This document shows, one piece after another, positions 1 through 7,471 of a DNA stretch of 64,000 nucleotides. Within the stretch, counting starts at the first letter, position 1; every line of letters begins with the position of its first letter. This stretch comes from Mesorhizobium sp. B2-8-5 (GTDB taxonomy: Bacteria > Pseudomonadota > Alphaproteobacteria > Rhizobiales > Rhizobiaceae): contig NZ_CP083951.1 of the NCBI RefSeq assembly GCF_006440675.2, positions 496,001 to 560,000 on the forward strand. The letters are read 5' to 3'. The notes under the pieces are model-generated. The model searched no databases. It saw only the letters and a list, made by a program, of their open reading frames with translations, and was not told where the DNA came from. The position numbers and the translations under genes are program-made.

Positions 1-1222
1 CGCCTGCCTCGACCATCATGTCGGCGGTGCCGAACAGGTTCCAGCCGAGCGCGAAGGGATCGGAGAGAGCGACCAGGGCGTACTGGCCGTCAACCAGCAG
101 CACGGTGAGGTAATGCGCGATGTGGTAGGCAAGCGCGATCGGCACGATCGACCAGACCAGCAGGCCGGCGGCTTTTCCGAACGACTGCACATCGCCGGCG
201 AGGCGTTGGCCGAGAAAGACGGCCAGCGCGAACGCCGCCGCAAGCAGGATGAAGGTCAGGACGAGGCCAAAGCCGCCGATGCCGATCAACGCGGTGCGGC
301 CGGGAAATTCCAGCGGGTTGATGCCGAACTGAGCGAGCCAGAAGAAGGTTTTCGACAGGCCGTCAAAGGATACTGAGGACAGGGCCAGGAGGAGAAAGGC
401 GGTGCCGCTCAGTGGCAGCGGCTCAGCGGCGAGCAGCTTGGCGCCGGGCCAGCAGAGTCTCAGCCGGCCTTCGAGGCGCTCGACAGGCGCGAAGCGCGCG
501 ACCATCGAGAAAAAGACGCTCAGGAACTCGCCGCGCTGGCTCCAGCCGTCGTAGCCGAAGATGAGCATGGCGACGAAGCTGACCAGCCAGTAGATGCCGG
601 CGGCGCATGCCAGCCGCGCGGGATCGTCTGGCGCGGGATCGATCAGCTCGAACCAGGCGAAGGCGAGGAACAGCGCGAAGGCCGGCCAGTAGCCGAGCCA
701 TGACGGCAGGCGTGACCGCTTTGCATCGCCCGCATGAATGCCGAAGACGCGAGAGGCGACGCGCCAAGGCCCGTACCACGGGTTGAGCCACGCCCAGAGG
801 TCGCCGAGCACGCCCTGCAGCAGCGTGAAACCGGCCCAAAGCAGCGTCCAGACCACCAGCGGCAGCGGATTTGAGAGCGGGTCCCGGCTACCGAAAAGGC
901 CGGCGGCGATGAGAAGTGCGAAGCAGGCAAAGGAAATCAGGCTGACGACGGCGCGCGGGCGGTGGCTGAAGGTGAGGAGCGACAGACGCTTGCGCCAGAA
1001 ATTGTCGAGGGCGGCGGGCGGCAGCAGCGCCAGGACGAGGAAGCTGACGGCCACGGCAAGCGCGCCGCCGGCGAGGTAGTAGCGGGTGGGCAGCAGCAGG
1101 ACATGGCCACGGTCGGAGGCGTGGGCGAAGGCTGGGGTGGGGAGGAGGGCAAAGGCGAGCGCCTTAATGGCCAGTCTGCAGCGATGGCGCTCTACGGCGC
1201 CCCCCTCTGTCCTGCCGGACAT
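1..1222 (-). CDS. Multi-pass membrane protein of unknown function (C-terminus beyond left edge)
   Basis: An uninterrupted minus-strand frame runs from about 1222 off the left edge, so only the N-terminal ~400 residues are visible. It starts with a hydrophobic signal-like segment ending in PAFAHA and then shows many hydrophobic helices. Recognisable stretches are GDLWAWLNPW, FAWFELIDP, GYDGWSQRGE and SVSFDGLS. These resemble, from memory, a family of multi-TM proteins often labelled fenitrothion hydrolase in actinobacteria; that label is not functional evidence. The only upstream ATG in frame (1222) lies inside a palindromic repeat. The true start could instead be an alternative codon such as CTG at 1174, just before the signal-like segment. 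No partner genes indicate a role. Confidence 0.6.
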   Translation of the reverse strand, partial: MSGRTEGGAVERHRCRLAIKALAFALLPTPAFAHASDRGHVLLLPTRYYLAGGALAVAVSFLVLALLPPAALDNFWRKRLSLLTFSHRPRAVVSLISFACFALLIAAGLFGSRDPLSNPLPLVVWTLLWAGFTLLQGVLGDLWAWLNPWYGPWRVASRVFGIHAGDAKRSRLPSWLGYWPAFALFLAFAWFELIDPAPDDPARLACAAGIYWLVSFVAMLIFGYDGWSQRGEFLSVFFSMVARFAPVERLEGRLRLCWPGAKLLAAEPLPLSGTAFLLLALSSVSFDGLSKTFFWLAQFGINPLEFPGRTALIGIGGFGLVLTFILLAAAFALAVFLGQRLAGDVQSFGKAAGLLVWSIVPIALAYHIAHYLTVLLVDGQYALVALSDPFALGWNLFGTADMMVEAG

Positions 1223-1356
1223 CTCCCCCACAAGGGGGGAGATCAGCAGCTCGGGCGCTCGGCGCTCTTCTTGCTTCGTCGGTGATTGGCGAAAGCGAAG
1301 GTGACGTCTAATCTCCCCACTTGTGGGGGAGATGTCCGGCAGGACAGAGGGGGGCG
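1199..1356. repeat. Inverted pair of intergenic palindromic repeats
   Basis: The arms 1199-1243 and 1311-1356 are near-perfect reverse complements about 45 bp long, separated by about 68 bp. Each arm also contains its own small palindrome (ATCTCCCC/GGGGAGAT around TTGTG). They lie between the partial membrane protein and the 3' end of pncB, and the left arm supplies the only upstream ATG for the former. The sequence is familiar as an abundant intergenic repeat in Mesorhizobium. Confidence 0.8.
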
Positions 1357-1406
1357 CGAAGGAACTCGGCTTATCCAGGAATTCCATTCGTCCGGGCCTT
1401 AAGCCT

Positions 1407-2711
1407 CTACACCTTCACCAACTGCTCCACCCGGCCCTTCTCGCCGAAAATCCTCAGATACCTTTTGATCTCCTTCTCGTCCCCCGTCGCCTTGGCGGGG
1501 TTGTCCGACAGCTTCACCGCCGGCCGGCCATTGGCCTCGGTGACCTTGCAGACCAGCGATATGGCGTCGAGGCTGTCGGTTTCGGTCGGGGCGCAGCCTT
1601 CGAAATCGTTGGTGAGGTTGGTGCCCCAGCCGAAGGACATGCGCACCTTGCCGCGGAAATGCCTGTAAGTCTCCTCGATGGTCTCGACCTCCAGACCGTC
1701 GGAGAAGATGAGCAGCTTCTGCTTGGGATCCTTGCCCTTCTTGCGCCACCAGTCGATGATTTTTTCGCCGCCCTCGATCGGCGGGGCGCTGTCGGGGCGG
1801 AAGCCGGTCCAGTCGGCGACCCAGTCCGGCGCGTCGCGCAGGAAGGAATCCGTGCCGAAGGCGTCGGGCAGCACGATCAGGAGATTGCCGCCATAATAGC
1901 GCTGCCAGTCCTGCAGCACCTTGTAGGGCGCCTCGCGCAATTCCTCCTCGGAATTGGCCAGCGCCGCGAAGACCATCGGCAGCTCATGCGCGTTGGTGCC
2001 CAAAGCTTCGAGGTCGTTGTCCATGGCCAGAAGCACGTTGGAGGTGCCGGTGAAGGCATCGCCGATGCCTTCCTTCAGCGCCTCGACGCACCAGCGCTGC
2101 CACAGGAAGGAGTGGCGGCGTCTTGTGCCGAAGTCGGAAATGCGGATGCCGGGCAGCGCTTTCAGCCGCTCGGTCTTGGCCCACATCTTGGCCTTGGCGC
2201 GGGCGTAAAGCACATCGAGCGCGAACGGCCCGTAGGAGCGCATCGCCGCGCGGGAGCGCAGCTCGTTGATGATGGCCAAGGCCGGGATTTCCCAGAGCGT
2301 GGTGTACATCCAGGGGCCGGGGAAGGAGAGCTCGTACTGGCCGTCACGCCTGGAAAGTTCGTAGTCGGGCAGGCGGAAATTCTCCAGCCAGGCCAGGAAT
2401 TCCGACTCGAAGATCTGCTTGCGGCCATAGAAATTGTTGCCGCCCAGCCAGATCATCTCCTTCTTGGAAAAACGCAAGGTGCGGGCATGGTCGAGCTGGG
2501 CGCGCAATTCGCCTTCGTCGATCTCGTCGGCCAGCCGCACCGAGGTGGTGCGGTTGATCAGCGAGAAGGTGGCGTCGACCTTGGGATACATGCCCCAGAT
2601 CATCTGCAGCATCAGGAGCTTGTAGAAGTCGGTGTCCAGCAGGCTGCGGACGATCGGGTCGAGCTTCCAGGTGTGGTTGTAGACGCGCCGCGCTATATCG
2701 GTTTTTGCCAT
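1407..2711 (-). CDS. pncB: Nicotinate phosphoribosyltransferase
   Basis: The 434-residue product matches bacterial PncB in length and sequence. PncB makes nicotinate mononucleotide from nicotinate and PRPP with ATP, the entry step of the Preiss-Handler NAD salvage route in the cytosol. Family hallmarks include [13 protein letters not shown] near the N-terminus, [12 protein letters not shown] in the middle, FGTRRRHSF near residue 200 and [11 protein letters not shown] in the C-terminal phosphate-binding region. The ATG at 2711 starts [14 protein letters not shown], typical for alphaproteobacterial PncB. The gene stands alone between repeat-rich spacers, so it is probably transcribed on its own. 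The assignment is secure. Confidence 0.95.
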   Translation of the reverse strand: MAKTDIARRVYNHTWKLDPIVRSLLDTDFYKLLMLQMIWGMYPKVDATFSLINRTTSVRLADEIDEGELRAQLDHARTLRFSKKEMIWLGGNNFYGRKQIFESEFLAWLENFRLPDYELSRRDGQYELSFPGPWMYTTLWEIPALAIINELRSRAAMRSYGPFALDVLYARAKAKMWAKTERLKALPGIRISDFGTRRRHSFLWQRWCVEALKEGIGDAFTGTSNVLLAMDNDLEALGTNAHELPMVFAALANSEEELREAPYKVLQDWQRYYGGNLLIVLPDAFGTDSFLRDAPDWVADWTGFRPDSAPPIEGGEKIIDWWRKKGKDPKQKLLIFSDGLEVETIEETYRHFRGKVRMSFGWGTNLTNDFEGCAPTETDSLDAISLVCKVTEANGRPAVKLSDNPAKATGDEKEIKRYLRIFGEKGRVEQLVKV

Positions 2712-2736
2712 GTCTCAATGCGCTTTCGTTGCTCGC

Positions 2737-2837
2737 TAGATCAGGATGACGTTTCGTTGAATCGCCATCCTGATCTAACTTTTTTGTTGAGCATGATCTT
2801 TTCCGAAAACCGGTTCCCACTTTTCGGGATCATGCTC
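2737..2837. repeat. Two adjacent palindromic intergenic repeats
   Basis: The first palindrome has arms TAGATCAGGATG (2737-2748) and CATCCTGATCTA (2766-2777). The second has outer arms GAGCATGATC (2789-2798) and GATCATGCTC (2828-2837), with inner CCGAAAA/TTTTCGG pairing. Both look like dispersed short repeats of Mesorhizobium and sit just upstream of pncB. They could fold in RNA, but no T-run follows them. Confidence 0.75.
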
Positions 2838-2945
2838 TAGCCGCGGGAATGCCTCTTAGCACTGTATTTTCGAACGCGCTTGCTGCTTTGTAAGCTGGCC
2901 CGACAAAAAGCAGCTGTGCAAGTCCAACCATCAAGACGCCGCGCC

Positions 2946-3018
2946 AGAGCATTTCCAGACGGAGGCTACGGCGAAGTCGCCGAGCCTAACCGCTTCACAC
3001 TTTTCCTGGAATTGCTCT
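2946..3018. repeat. GCAATTCC-family palindromic repeat, copy 1
   Basis: Its outer ends are AGAGCATTTCCAG and CTGGAATTGCTCT, with an inner GGCTACGGCGAAGTCGCCGAGCC hairpin region. Related copies occur at 24844-24888, 32782-32826 and 48083-48125. This copy runs into the 3' end of the LysR gene and supplies its last codons and stop. Confidence 0.75.
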
Positions 3019-3978
3019 AGCCCCGATCACCTTCAGGGCGGGGCGTTTCCTGCGGCTGGGCACGCGGCCGGCCACCGGCGCGTCGGCCCGGCCCTCGTCC
3101 TGCTCCTTCTCGGCGAACAACCAGTCGATGAAGAGCTGGACGATCGGCGCCGAGCGCATTTCGTTGCGGCAGACGACGTAGAAATCATCGACCGCCGGCA
3201 CCGACAACGTAAAAGGCGCGACGAGCATGCCCCTGGCCAGCAAGGCGCGTGCGGTGACGGAATCGCCGAGCGCCACGCCATGGCCGTGCACGGCAGCCTC
3301 CGTCGCCATGCGCGCATCGCCCAGATGATGGCGGCGGCCGCGTTCCAGATCGAGCGCATCGGCGGCGGCCAGCCAGGTGTGCCATTCGCGGCCGTCGTCG
3401 CCATGCAGGAAGACGTGATCGGCAAGGTCGCGGACGCCGCGGATCGGCCGGTTGTTGATCAACGTCGGGCTGACCACGGGAAAAAGTTCCAGCCCCGACC
3501 ATTTGCGTATCCAGCAATCGCTCCAACTGCCGTCGCCATAATGCACGCAGACGTCGATCTGCGGGGCGCGAATATCACGGGCGTCGTTGGATGGGATCAG
3601 CGTCAGCTGGATGTCCGGATATTGCGCCGTGAAGGAACCGAGCCGCGGCGTCATCCAGAGCAAGAGCAGCGCCGGCACGCAGGATACCGACAGCGCGCCC
3701 GCGCTTGCCGGCCTAGTCATGCGCTGGGTGGCGGCGGCGATGCCGTCGAAGGCGGACGAGACCGCCGGCAGGAATTCGGCGCCATGCGGCGTCAGCTTCA
3801 CGCGCTGACCGGCGCGCTCGAAGAGTTTCACGCCAAGCGATTGCTCGAGCGCCTTGATCTGGTGGCTGACGGCGCCGTGCGTGACATTCAGCTCACCCGC
3901 GGCCTTGGTCAGCGAGGCGTGCCGCGCCGCGGCTTCGAAGGCGCGCAGCGGGTTCAGGGGCGGCAGGCGCTTGGCCAT
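2995..3978 (-). CDS. LysR-family transcriptional regulator (GcvA-like), divergent from ureohydrolase
   Basis: The 327-residue product has an N-terminal winged HTH of the LysR/GcvA type (LNPLRAFEAAARHASLTKAAGELNVTHGAVSHQIK is spread over residues 8-42) and a periplasmic-binding-protein-like effector domain. It is transcribed away from the agmatinase-family gene, the arrangement known for GbuR/GbuA and GpuR/GpuA in Pseudomonas. It may therefore sense a guanidino compound; that is inference. A perfect 17-bp palindrome lies 17 bp upstream of its ATG. The final eight residues (ARAIPGKV) and the stop are encoded by an intergenic repeat, so the C-terminal tail is probably not conserved. Confidence 0.9.
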   Translation of the reverse strand: MAKRLPPLNPLRAFEAAARHASLTKAAGELNVTHGAVSHQIKALEQSLGVKLFERAGQRVKLTPHGAEFLPAVSSAFDGIAAATQRMTRPASAGALSVSCVPALLLLWMTPRLGSFTAQYPDIQLTLIPSNDARDIRAPQIDVCVHYGDGSWSDCWIRKWSGLELFPVVSPTLINNRPIRGVRDLADHVFLHGDDGREWHTWLAAADALDLERGRRHHLGDARMATEAAVHGHGVALGDSVTARALLARGMLVAPFTLSVPAVDDFYVVCRNEMRSAPIVQLFIDWLFAEKEQDEGRADAPVAGRVPSRRKRPALKVIGARAIPGKV

Positions 3979-3994
3979 GGGTCGGCTCCTACTT

Positions 3995-4011
3995 TGTGAG
4001 ATTTTCTCACA
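3995..4011. promoter_or_regulatory. Perfect palindrome, candidate LysR operator
   Basis: The sequence TGTGAGATTTTCTCACA is a perfect inverted repeat with 7-bp arms. It fits the T-N11-A pattern of LysR sites and lies in the divergent promoter region, just upstream of the LysR ATG at 3978. Autoregulation and control of the ureohydrolase gene are inferred. Confidence 0.6.
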
Positions 4012-4196
4012 GCCAAGACCCTAACAATATCAATTGATTTTTCAAAGCGGCTGCCCGACACTTTTGCCCGGAACAGCTTCAAGAGACGTGGAATCCGCAG
4101 CACAGCCGGCGGGCAACGATCCAGCCGGACAACAGGCTGGCTTGGCAAATCGTCCCTGTGGGCAGCGCTGCAGGCAGGCAAGAGAGGAGACCGGAC

Positions 4197-5252
4197 ATGG
4201 GTTACGATCGCAGCAAGCTCGAAGCGTTGCGCCGCAAATATGGCGAGAGCCATGGCGGCGAGATGTTCGACCCGAAATTCCGCAAGGTCGCCGACAAGAT
4301 CTTCAACAAGTCGGGCACAAGGCTGGCGCCCTATTCCGGCATCCCGACCTTCCTCGCCGCGCCCTATCGCGAAATATCGGCCGACAATCCGGATTTCGGC
4401 GACTTGCAGGTGGCGATGATCGGCGTGCCGATGGACCTCGGCGTCACCAACCGTCCCGGATCGCGCTTCGGGCCGCGCGCGCTGCGCGCCATCGAGCGCA
4501 TCGGACCCTACAACCATGTGCTGGAATGCGCGCCGACGCATGAGCTTCGCGTCGCCGACATCGGCGACACGCCGTTCCGCAGCCGCTACCGGCTGGAGAT
4601 CAGCCATGAAGACATCGAAAAGCGCACCAACCAGATCGTCGACGCCGGCGTGCTGCCGCTCTCGGTCGGCGGCGACCACTCGATAAGCCACCCGATCCTG
4701 AAGGCGGTCGGAAAAAAAGCGCCGGTCGGCATGATCCATATCGATGCCCACTGCGACACCAGCGGGTTGTTCGACATGACCAAGTTCCACCACGGCGGAC
4801 CGTTCCGCAACGCGGTGCTGGACGGCGTGCTCGATCCCTCGCGCACGATCCAGATCGGCATTCGCGGCTCGGCCGAGTATCTGTGGGAGTTCACCTACGA
4901 ATCCGGCATGACCGTCGTGCATGCCGAGGAGGTGACCGGTCTCGGCATCCCCGCCATCATCGAGAAGGCGCGCAAAATCGTCGGCGACGGCCCGACCTAT
5001 ATCTCCTTCGACGTCGACAGCATCGATCCGGCCTTCGCGCCCGGCACCGGCACGCCGGAAGTCGGCGGGCTGACGACGCGCGAGGTGCTCGAATTGCTGC
5101 GCGGCCTGAAGGGCCTCAACATCGTCGGCGGCGACGTCGTCGAGGTGGCGCCGCAATATGACGCGACCACAAACACCGCCCATGTCGGCGCCCAGGTCCT
5201 GTTCGAGATTCTCAGCCTGATGGTGTTCAGCCCGGCAATCAAGAAGGGCTAA
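4197..5252 (+). CDS. speB: Agmatinase-family ureohydrolase
   Basis: The 351-residue product belongs to the arginase/agmatinase/guanidinobutyrase family, which hydrolyses a guanidino group to urea at a two-manganese centre. All metal ligands are present: H161 in GGDHS, D183, H185 and D187 in HIDAHCDT, and D272 and D274 in SFDVDSIDP. The ATG at 4197 follows AGAGGAGA at good spacing and gives the usual N-terminus; an in-frame ATG further upstream lacks this. It leads an apparent operon with an amino-acid ABC transporter and faces a LysR gene. Agmatine, guanidinobutyrate, guanidinopropionate or a related compound could be the substrate; sequence reading alone does not decide. Urea released could feed the urease encoded about 30 kb away. 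Confidence 0.85.
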   Translation: MGYDRSKLEALRRKYGESHGGEMFDPKFRKVADKIFNKSGTRLAPYSGIPTFLAAPYREISADNPDFGDLQVAMIGVPMDLGVTNRPGSRFGPRALRAIERIGPYNHVLECAPTHELRVADIGDTPFRSRYRLEISHEDIEKRTNQIVDAGVLPLSVGGDHSISHPILKAVGKKAPVGMIHIDAHCDTSGLFDMTKFHHGGPFRNAVLDGVLDPSRTIQIGIRGSAEYLWEFTYESGMTVVHAEEVTGLGIPAIIEKARKIVGDGPTYISFDVDSIDPAFAPGTGTPEVGGLTTREVLELLRGLKGLNIVGGDVVEVAPQYDATTNTAHVGAQVLFEILSLMVFSPAIKKG

Positions 5253-5326
5253 TGCCATACCAACACGGCCGCCGCGCTGGAGCCGGCGGCCGGATGCAAC
5301 AAACAAGCTTCCAGCAGGGGAAAAAA

Positions 5327-6124
5327 ATGACTCTTCGCAACGCACTGAAATCCGTCATCACCGCGGCTGTCATCCTCGGCGCCGGCCTGGCCACGCAAGC
5401 GAAGGCCGATGCCGTCGACGACATCACCAAGGCCGGCGCCATCAATGTCGGCATCTTCTCCGACTTCCCACCCTTCTCGTCGGCCAGCGCCGACATGAGC
5501 ATCAAAGGCTACGACGTCGACGTCGCGCAGGCGATCGCCGATGCCTTGAAGGTGAAGCTCAACCTGGTCAGCGTCACCGGCCAGAATCGCATCCCGTATC
5601 TCACCGCCAAGCGCGTCGATATCCTGATGAGCGTCGGCTACTCCAAGGAACGCGAGCAGGTGATCGACTTCGCCGCAGCCTACGCGCCCTACTACATCGC
5701 CGTCATCGGTCCGAAGGCAATGGCGGTCAAAGGCAAGGAAGACCTTGCCGACAAGTCGATCGCCGTCAATCGCGGCACGCTGGAGGACACCTCGCTGACG
5801 GAAGCAGCACCGGCTTCCGCCGACATCCGCCGCTTCGACAACTACAATGCGGTTATCCAGGCCTTCATCTCCGGCCAGACCCAGCTGATGGTGGTCGGCA
5901 ACGATGTCGGCGCCCAGGTTCTGGCCAAGCAGGACGCGCTGAAGCCGGAGCAGAAATTCCAGCTGCTCACTTCGCCTTCGCATATCGGCCTCAACAAGAA
6001 CGAGGACCGGCTGAAGAAGGCGGTCAACGACGCGGTCGCCAAGATGCTCGCCGACGGCAAGCTCGACGAGAGTTCGAAGGCCTGGCTGAAGACGCCGCTC
6101 AATCCCGACAATCTCAAGGATTGA
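5327..6124 (+). CDS. Polar amino-acid ABC transporter substrate-binding protein
   Basis: The 265-residue protein has a Sec signal peptide (MTLRNALKSVITAAVILGAG, cleaved near ATQAKA-DA) and the SBP family 3 fold. Landmarks are INVGIFSDFPPFSS, GYDVDVAQAIADAL and the ligand-binding DILMSVGYSKEREQVIDFA. It would bind an amino acid or guanidino compound in the periplasm. The ATG at 5327 follows a purine-rich AGGGGAAAAAA stretch. It sits 74 bp after the ureohydrolase and directly before two permease genes, so transport of the ureohydrolase substrate is the obvious inference. Confidence 0.9.
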   Translation: MTLRNALKSVITAAVILGAGLATQAKADAVDDITKAGAINVGIFSDFPPFSSASADMSIKGYDVDVAQAIADALKVKLNLVSVTGQNRIPYLTAKRVDILMSVGYSKEREQVIDFAAAYAPYYIAVIGPKAMAVKGKEDLADKSIAVNRGTLEDTSLTEAAPASADIRRFDNYNAVIQAFISGQTQLMVVGNDVGAQVLAKQDALKPEQKFQLLTSPSHIGLNKNEDRLKKAVNDAVAKMLADGKLDESSKAWLKTPLNPDNLKD

Positions 6125-6130
6125 GCTGCC

Positions 6131-6787
6131 GTGGCCTTCGGCTGGCTTCCAGGCGCTGTGGGCGACATCGCTCACGGCGCGGCCACGACGATCCTGTTGA
6201 TCGTCGTGACCACGGTGGCGGGAACGCTGCTCAGCATTCTCGGCGCCGCGGGCCGGCGGAACGGCCCCGTGCTGCTGCGTCGGGCCATAGGCTGGTATGT
6301 CGAGGTGATGCGCAACACGCCGTTCCTGGTGCAGCTGTTCTTCATCTTCTTCGGCCTGCCCAGCCTCGGCATCAGGCTCGATCCGATCCTGGCCGCGATG
6401 CTGGCGATGACGCTCAACATGGCGGCCTATACGATCGAGATCGTCGGGGCCGGGCTTGACGCCGTGCCGCGCGGCCAGGCTGAAGCCGCACTGGCGCTCG
6501 GCCTCAGGCCTCGCCAGGTGTTCATCAAGATCGTGCTGCCGCAGGCGCTGAAGGTGATCTACCCGGCGCTGACCAGCCAGATCGTCATCATGATGCTGGA
6601 ATCGGCCGTGGTGTCGCAGATCGCGGTGCGCGAGCTGACCTATGAAGCCGACATGCTGCAGGCCCGCACCTTCCGCGCCTTCGAGACCTATTTCGTGGTG
6701 ACGTTGGTCTATCTCGGCCTGTCGATTGGGCTGCGCCGGCTGCTCGTTGCCGGGGGGCGCCAGGCGCTTGGAGCAGGTGTTTCATGA
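6131..6787 (+). CDS. Amino-acid ABC transporter permease (HisM/GlnP type)
   Basis: The 218-residue integral membrane protein carries the His/Glu/Arg permease motif PFLVQLFFIFFGLPSLG and the EAA loop (GQAEAALALGLRPRQVFIKIVLPQALK spans it) that docks the ATPase. About five hydrophobic helices are visible. It starts with GTG at 6131, six bases after the binding-protein stop, and overlaps the next permease by four bases (ATGA), which suggests translational coupling. It is one half of the transmembrane channel. Confidence 0.9.
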   Translation: MAFGWLPGAVGDIAHGAATTILLIVVTTVAGTLLSILGAAGRRNGPVLLRRAIGWYVEVMRNTPFLVQLFFIFFGLPSLGIRLDPILAAMLAMTLNMAAYTIEIVGAGLDAVPRGQAEAALALGLRPRQVFIKIVLPQALKVIYPALTSQIVIMMLESAVVSQIAVRELTYEADMLQARTFRAFETYFVVTLVYLGLSIGLRRLLVAGGRQALGAGVS

Positions 6788-7431
6788 TCGAGTTCACCTT
6801 CTGGGACATCCTGCGCAACCTGCTGCTCGCCGCCCGCTGGACGGTGCTGTTGTCGCTCGCCGCCTTCATCGGCGGCGCGCTGGTCGGGCTGATCGTGCTG
6901 TTCTTCCGTATCGCCAAGACCAAATGGAGCCGGCGCATCGCTTCGGGCTATATCGCGCTGTTCCAGGGCACGCCGCTTTTGATGCAGCTCTTCCTGATGT
7001 TCTTCGGCCTGCCGATGCTGGGGCTGCGCATCGAACCGTGGACGGCGGCGGCGCTCGGGCTGACCTTCTTCGCCAGCGCCTACCTGGCCGAGATCTGGCG
7101 CGGCGGCGTCGACGCGCTGCCGCGCGGTCAGTGGGACGCGGGCGCGAGCCTCGGGCTGCACTATCTGCAGGAGCTCAGGCTGATCATCCTGCCGCAGGCC
7201 TTCGCGATCACCCGCGCGCCGACGGTCGGGTTCCTGGTGCAGCTCATCAAGTCGACGGCGCTGACCTCGATCATCGGCTTCGAGGAACTGGTCAGGACCT
7301 CCAACGCCATCAACAACGCGACCTTCGAGCCGTTCAAGGTCTACGGGCTGGTGGCGCTAATCTTCTTCGTCATGTGCTTCCCGCTGACGCAATATGCGCG
7401 GCGGCTGGAGCAACGGGCAGGGGCGCGCTGA
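6784..7431 (+). CDS. Amino-acid ABC transporter permease (HisQ/GlnP type)
   Basis: The 215-residue second permease has TPLLMQLFLMFFGLPMLG and an EAA loop around GQWDAGASLGLHYLQELRLI. Its ATG overlaps the stop of the preceding permease. No gene for the cognate ATPase follows: the next gene is a convergent MATE exporter after a short terminator-like spacer. The ATP-binding subunit must therefore come from elsewhere in the genome, or the operon has lost it. Confidence 0.9.
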   Translation: MIEFTFWDILRNLLLAARWTVLLSLAAFIGGALVGLIVLFFRIAKTKWSRRIASGYIALFQGTPLLMQLFLMFFGLPMLGLRIEPWTAAALGLTFFASAYLAEIWRGGVDALPRGQWDAGASLGLHYLQELRLIILPQAFAITRAPTVGFLVQLIKSTALTSIIGFEELVRTSNAINNATFEPFKVYGLVALIFFVMCFPLTQYARRLEQRAGAR

Positions 7432-7439
7432 GCCGGCGC

Positions 7440-7467
7440 AAGGCTGCCGATCGTGCCGGCAGCCTTT
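7440..7467. terminator. Candidate bidirectional terminator hairpin
   Basis: The arms AAGGCTGCC and GGCAGCCTTT flank a short loop in the 40-bp gap between convergent genes. T-rich ends occur on both strands but are short, so termination is likely rather than certain. Confidence 0.6.
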
Positions 7468-7471
7468 CCTG

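Noticed and set aside
1323..2840. 505-codon plus-strand open frame over pncB
   Set aside because: It is antisense to the clearly recognised pncB, begins in a repeat and has no family resemblance.
4012..4196. Possible guanidine riboswitch in the leader of the ureohydrolase gene
   Set aside because: I looked for paired hairpins with ACGR loops or other guanidine-aptamer motifs and found no convincing fold by eye; a covariance model search would decide.
3954..5345. 463-codon minus-strand open frame over the ureohydrolase
   Set aside because: It is antisense to a gene with all catalytic residues, and its protein looks like a shadow composition rich in Arg, Asp and Gly.
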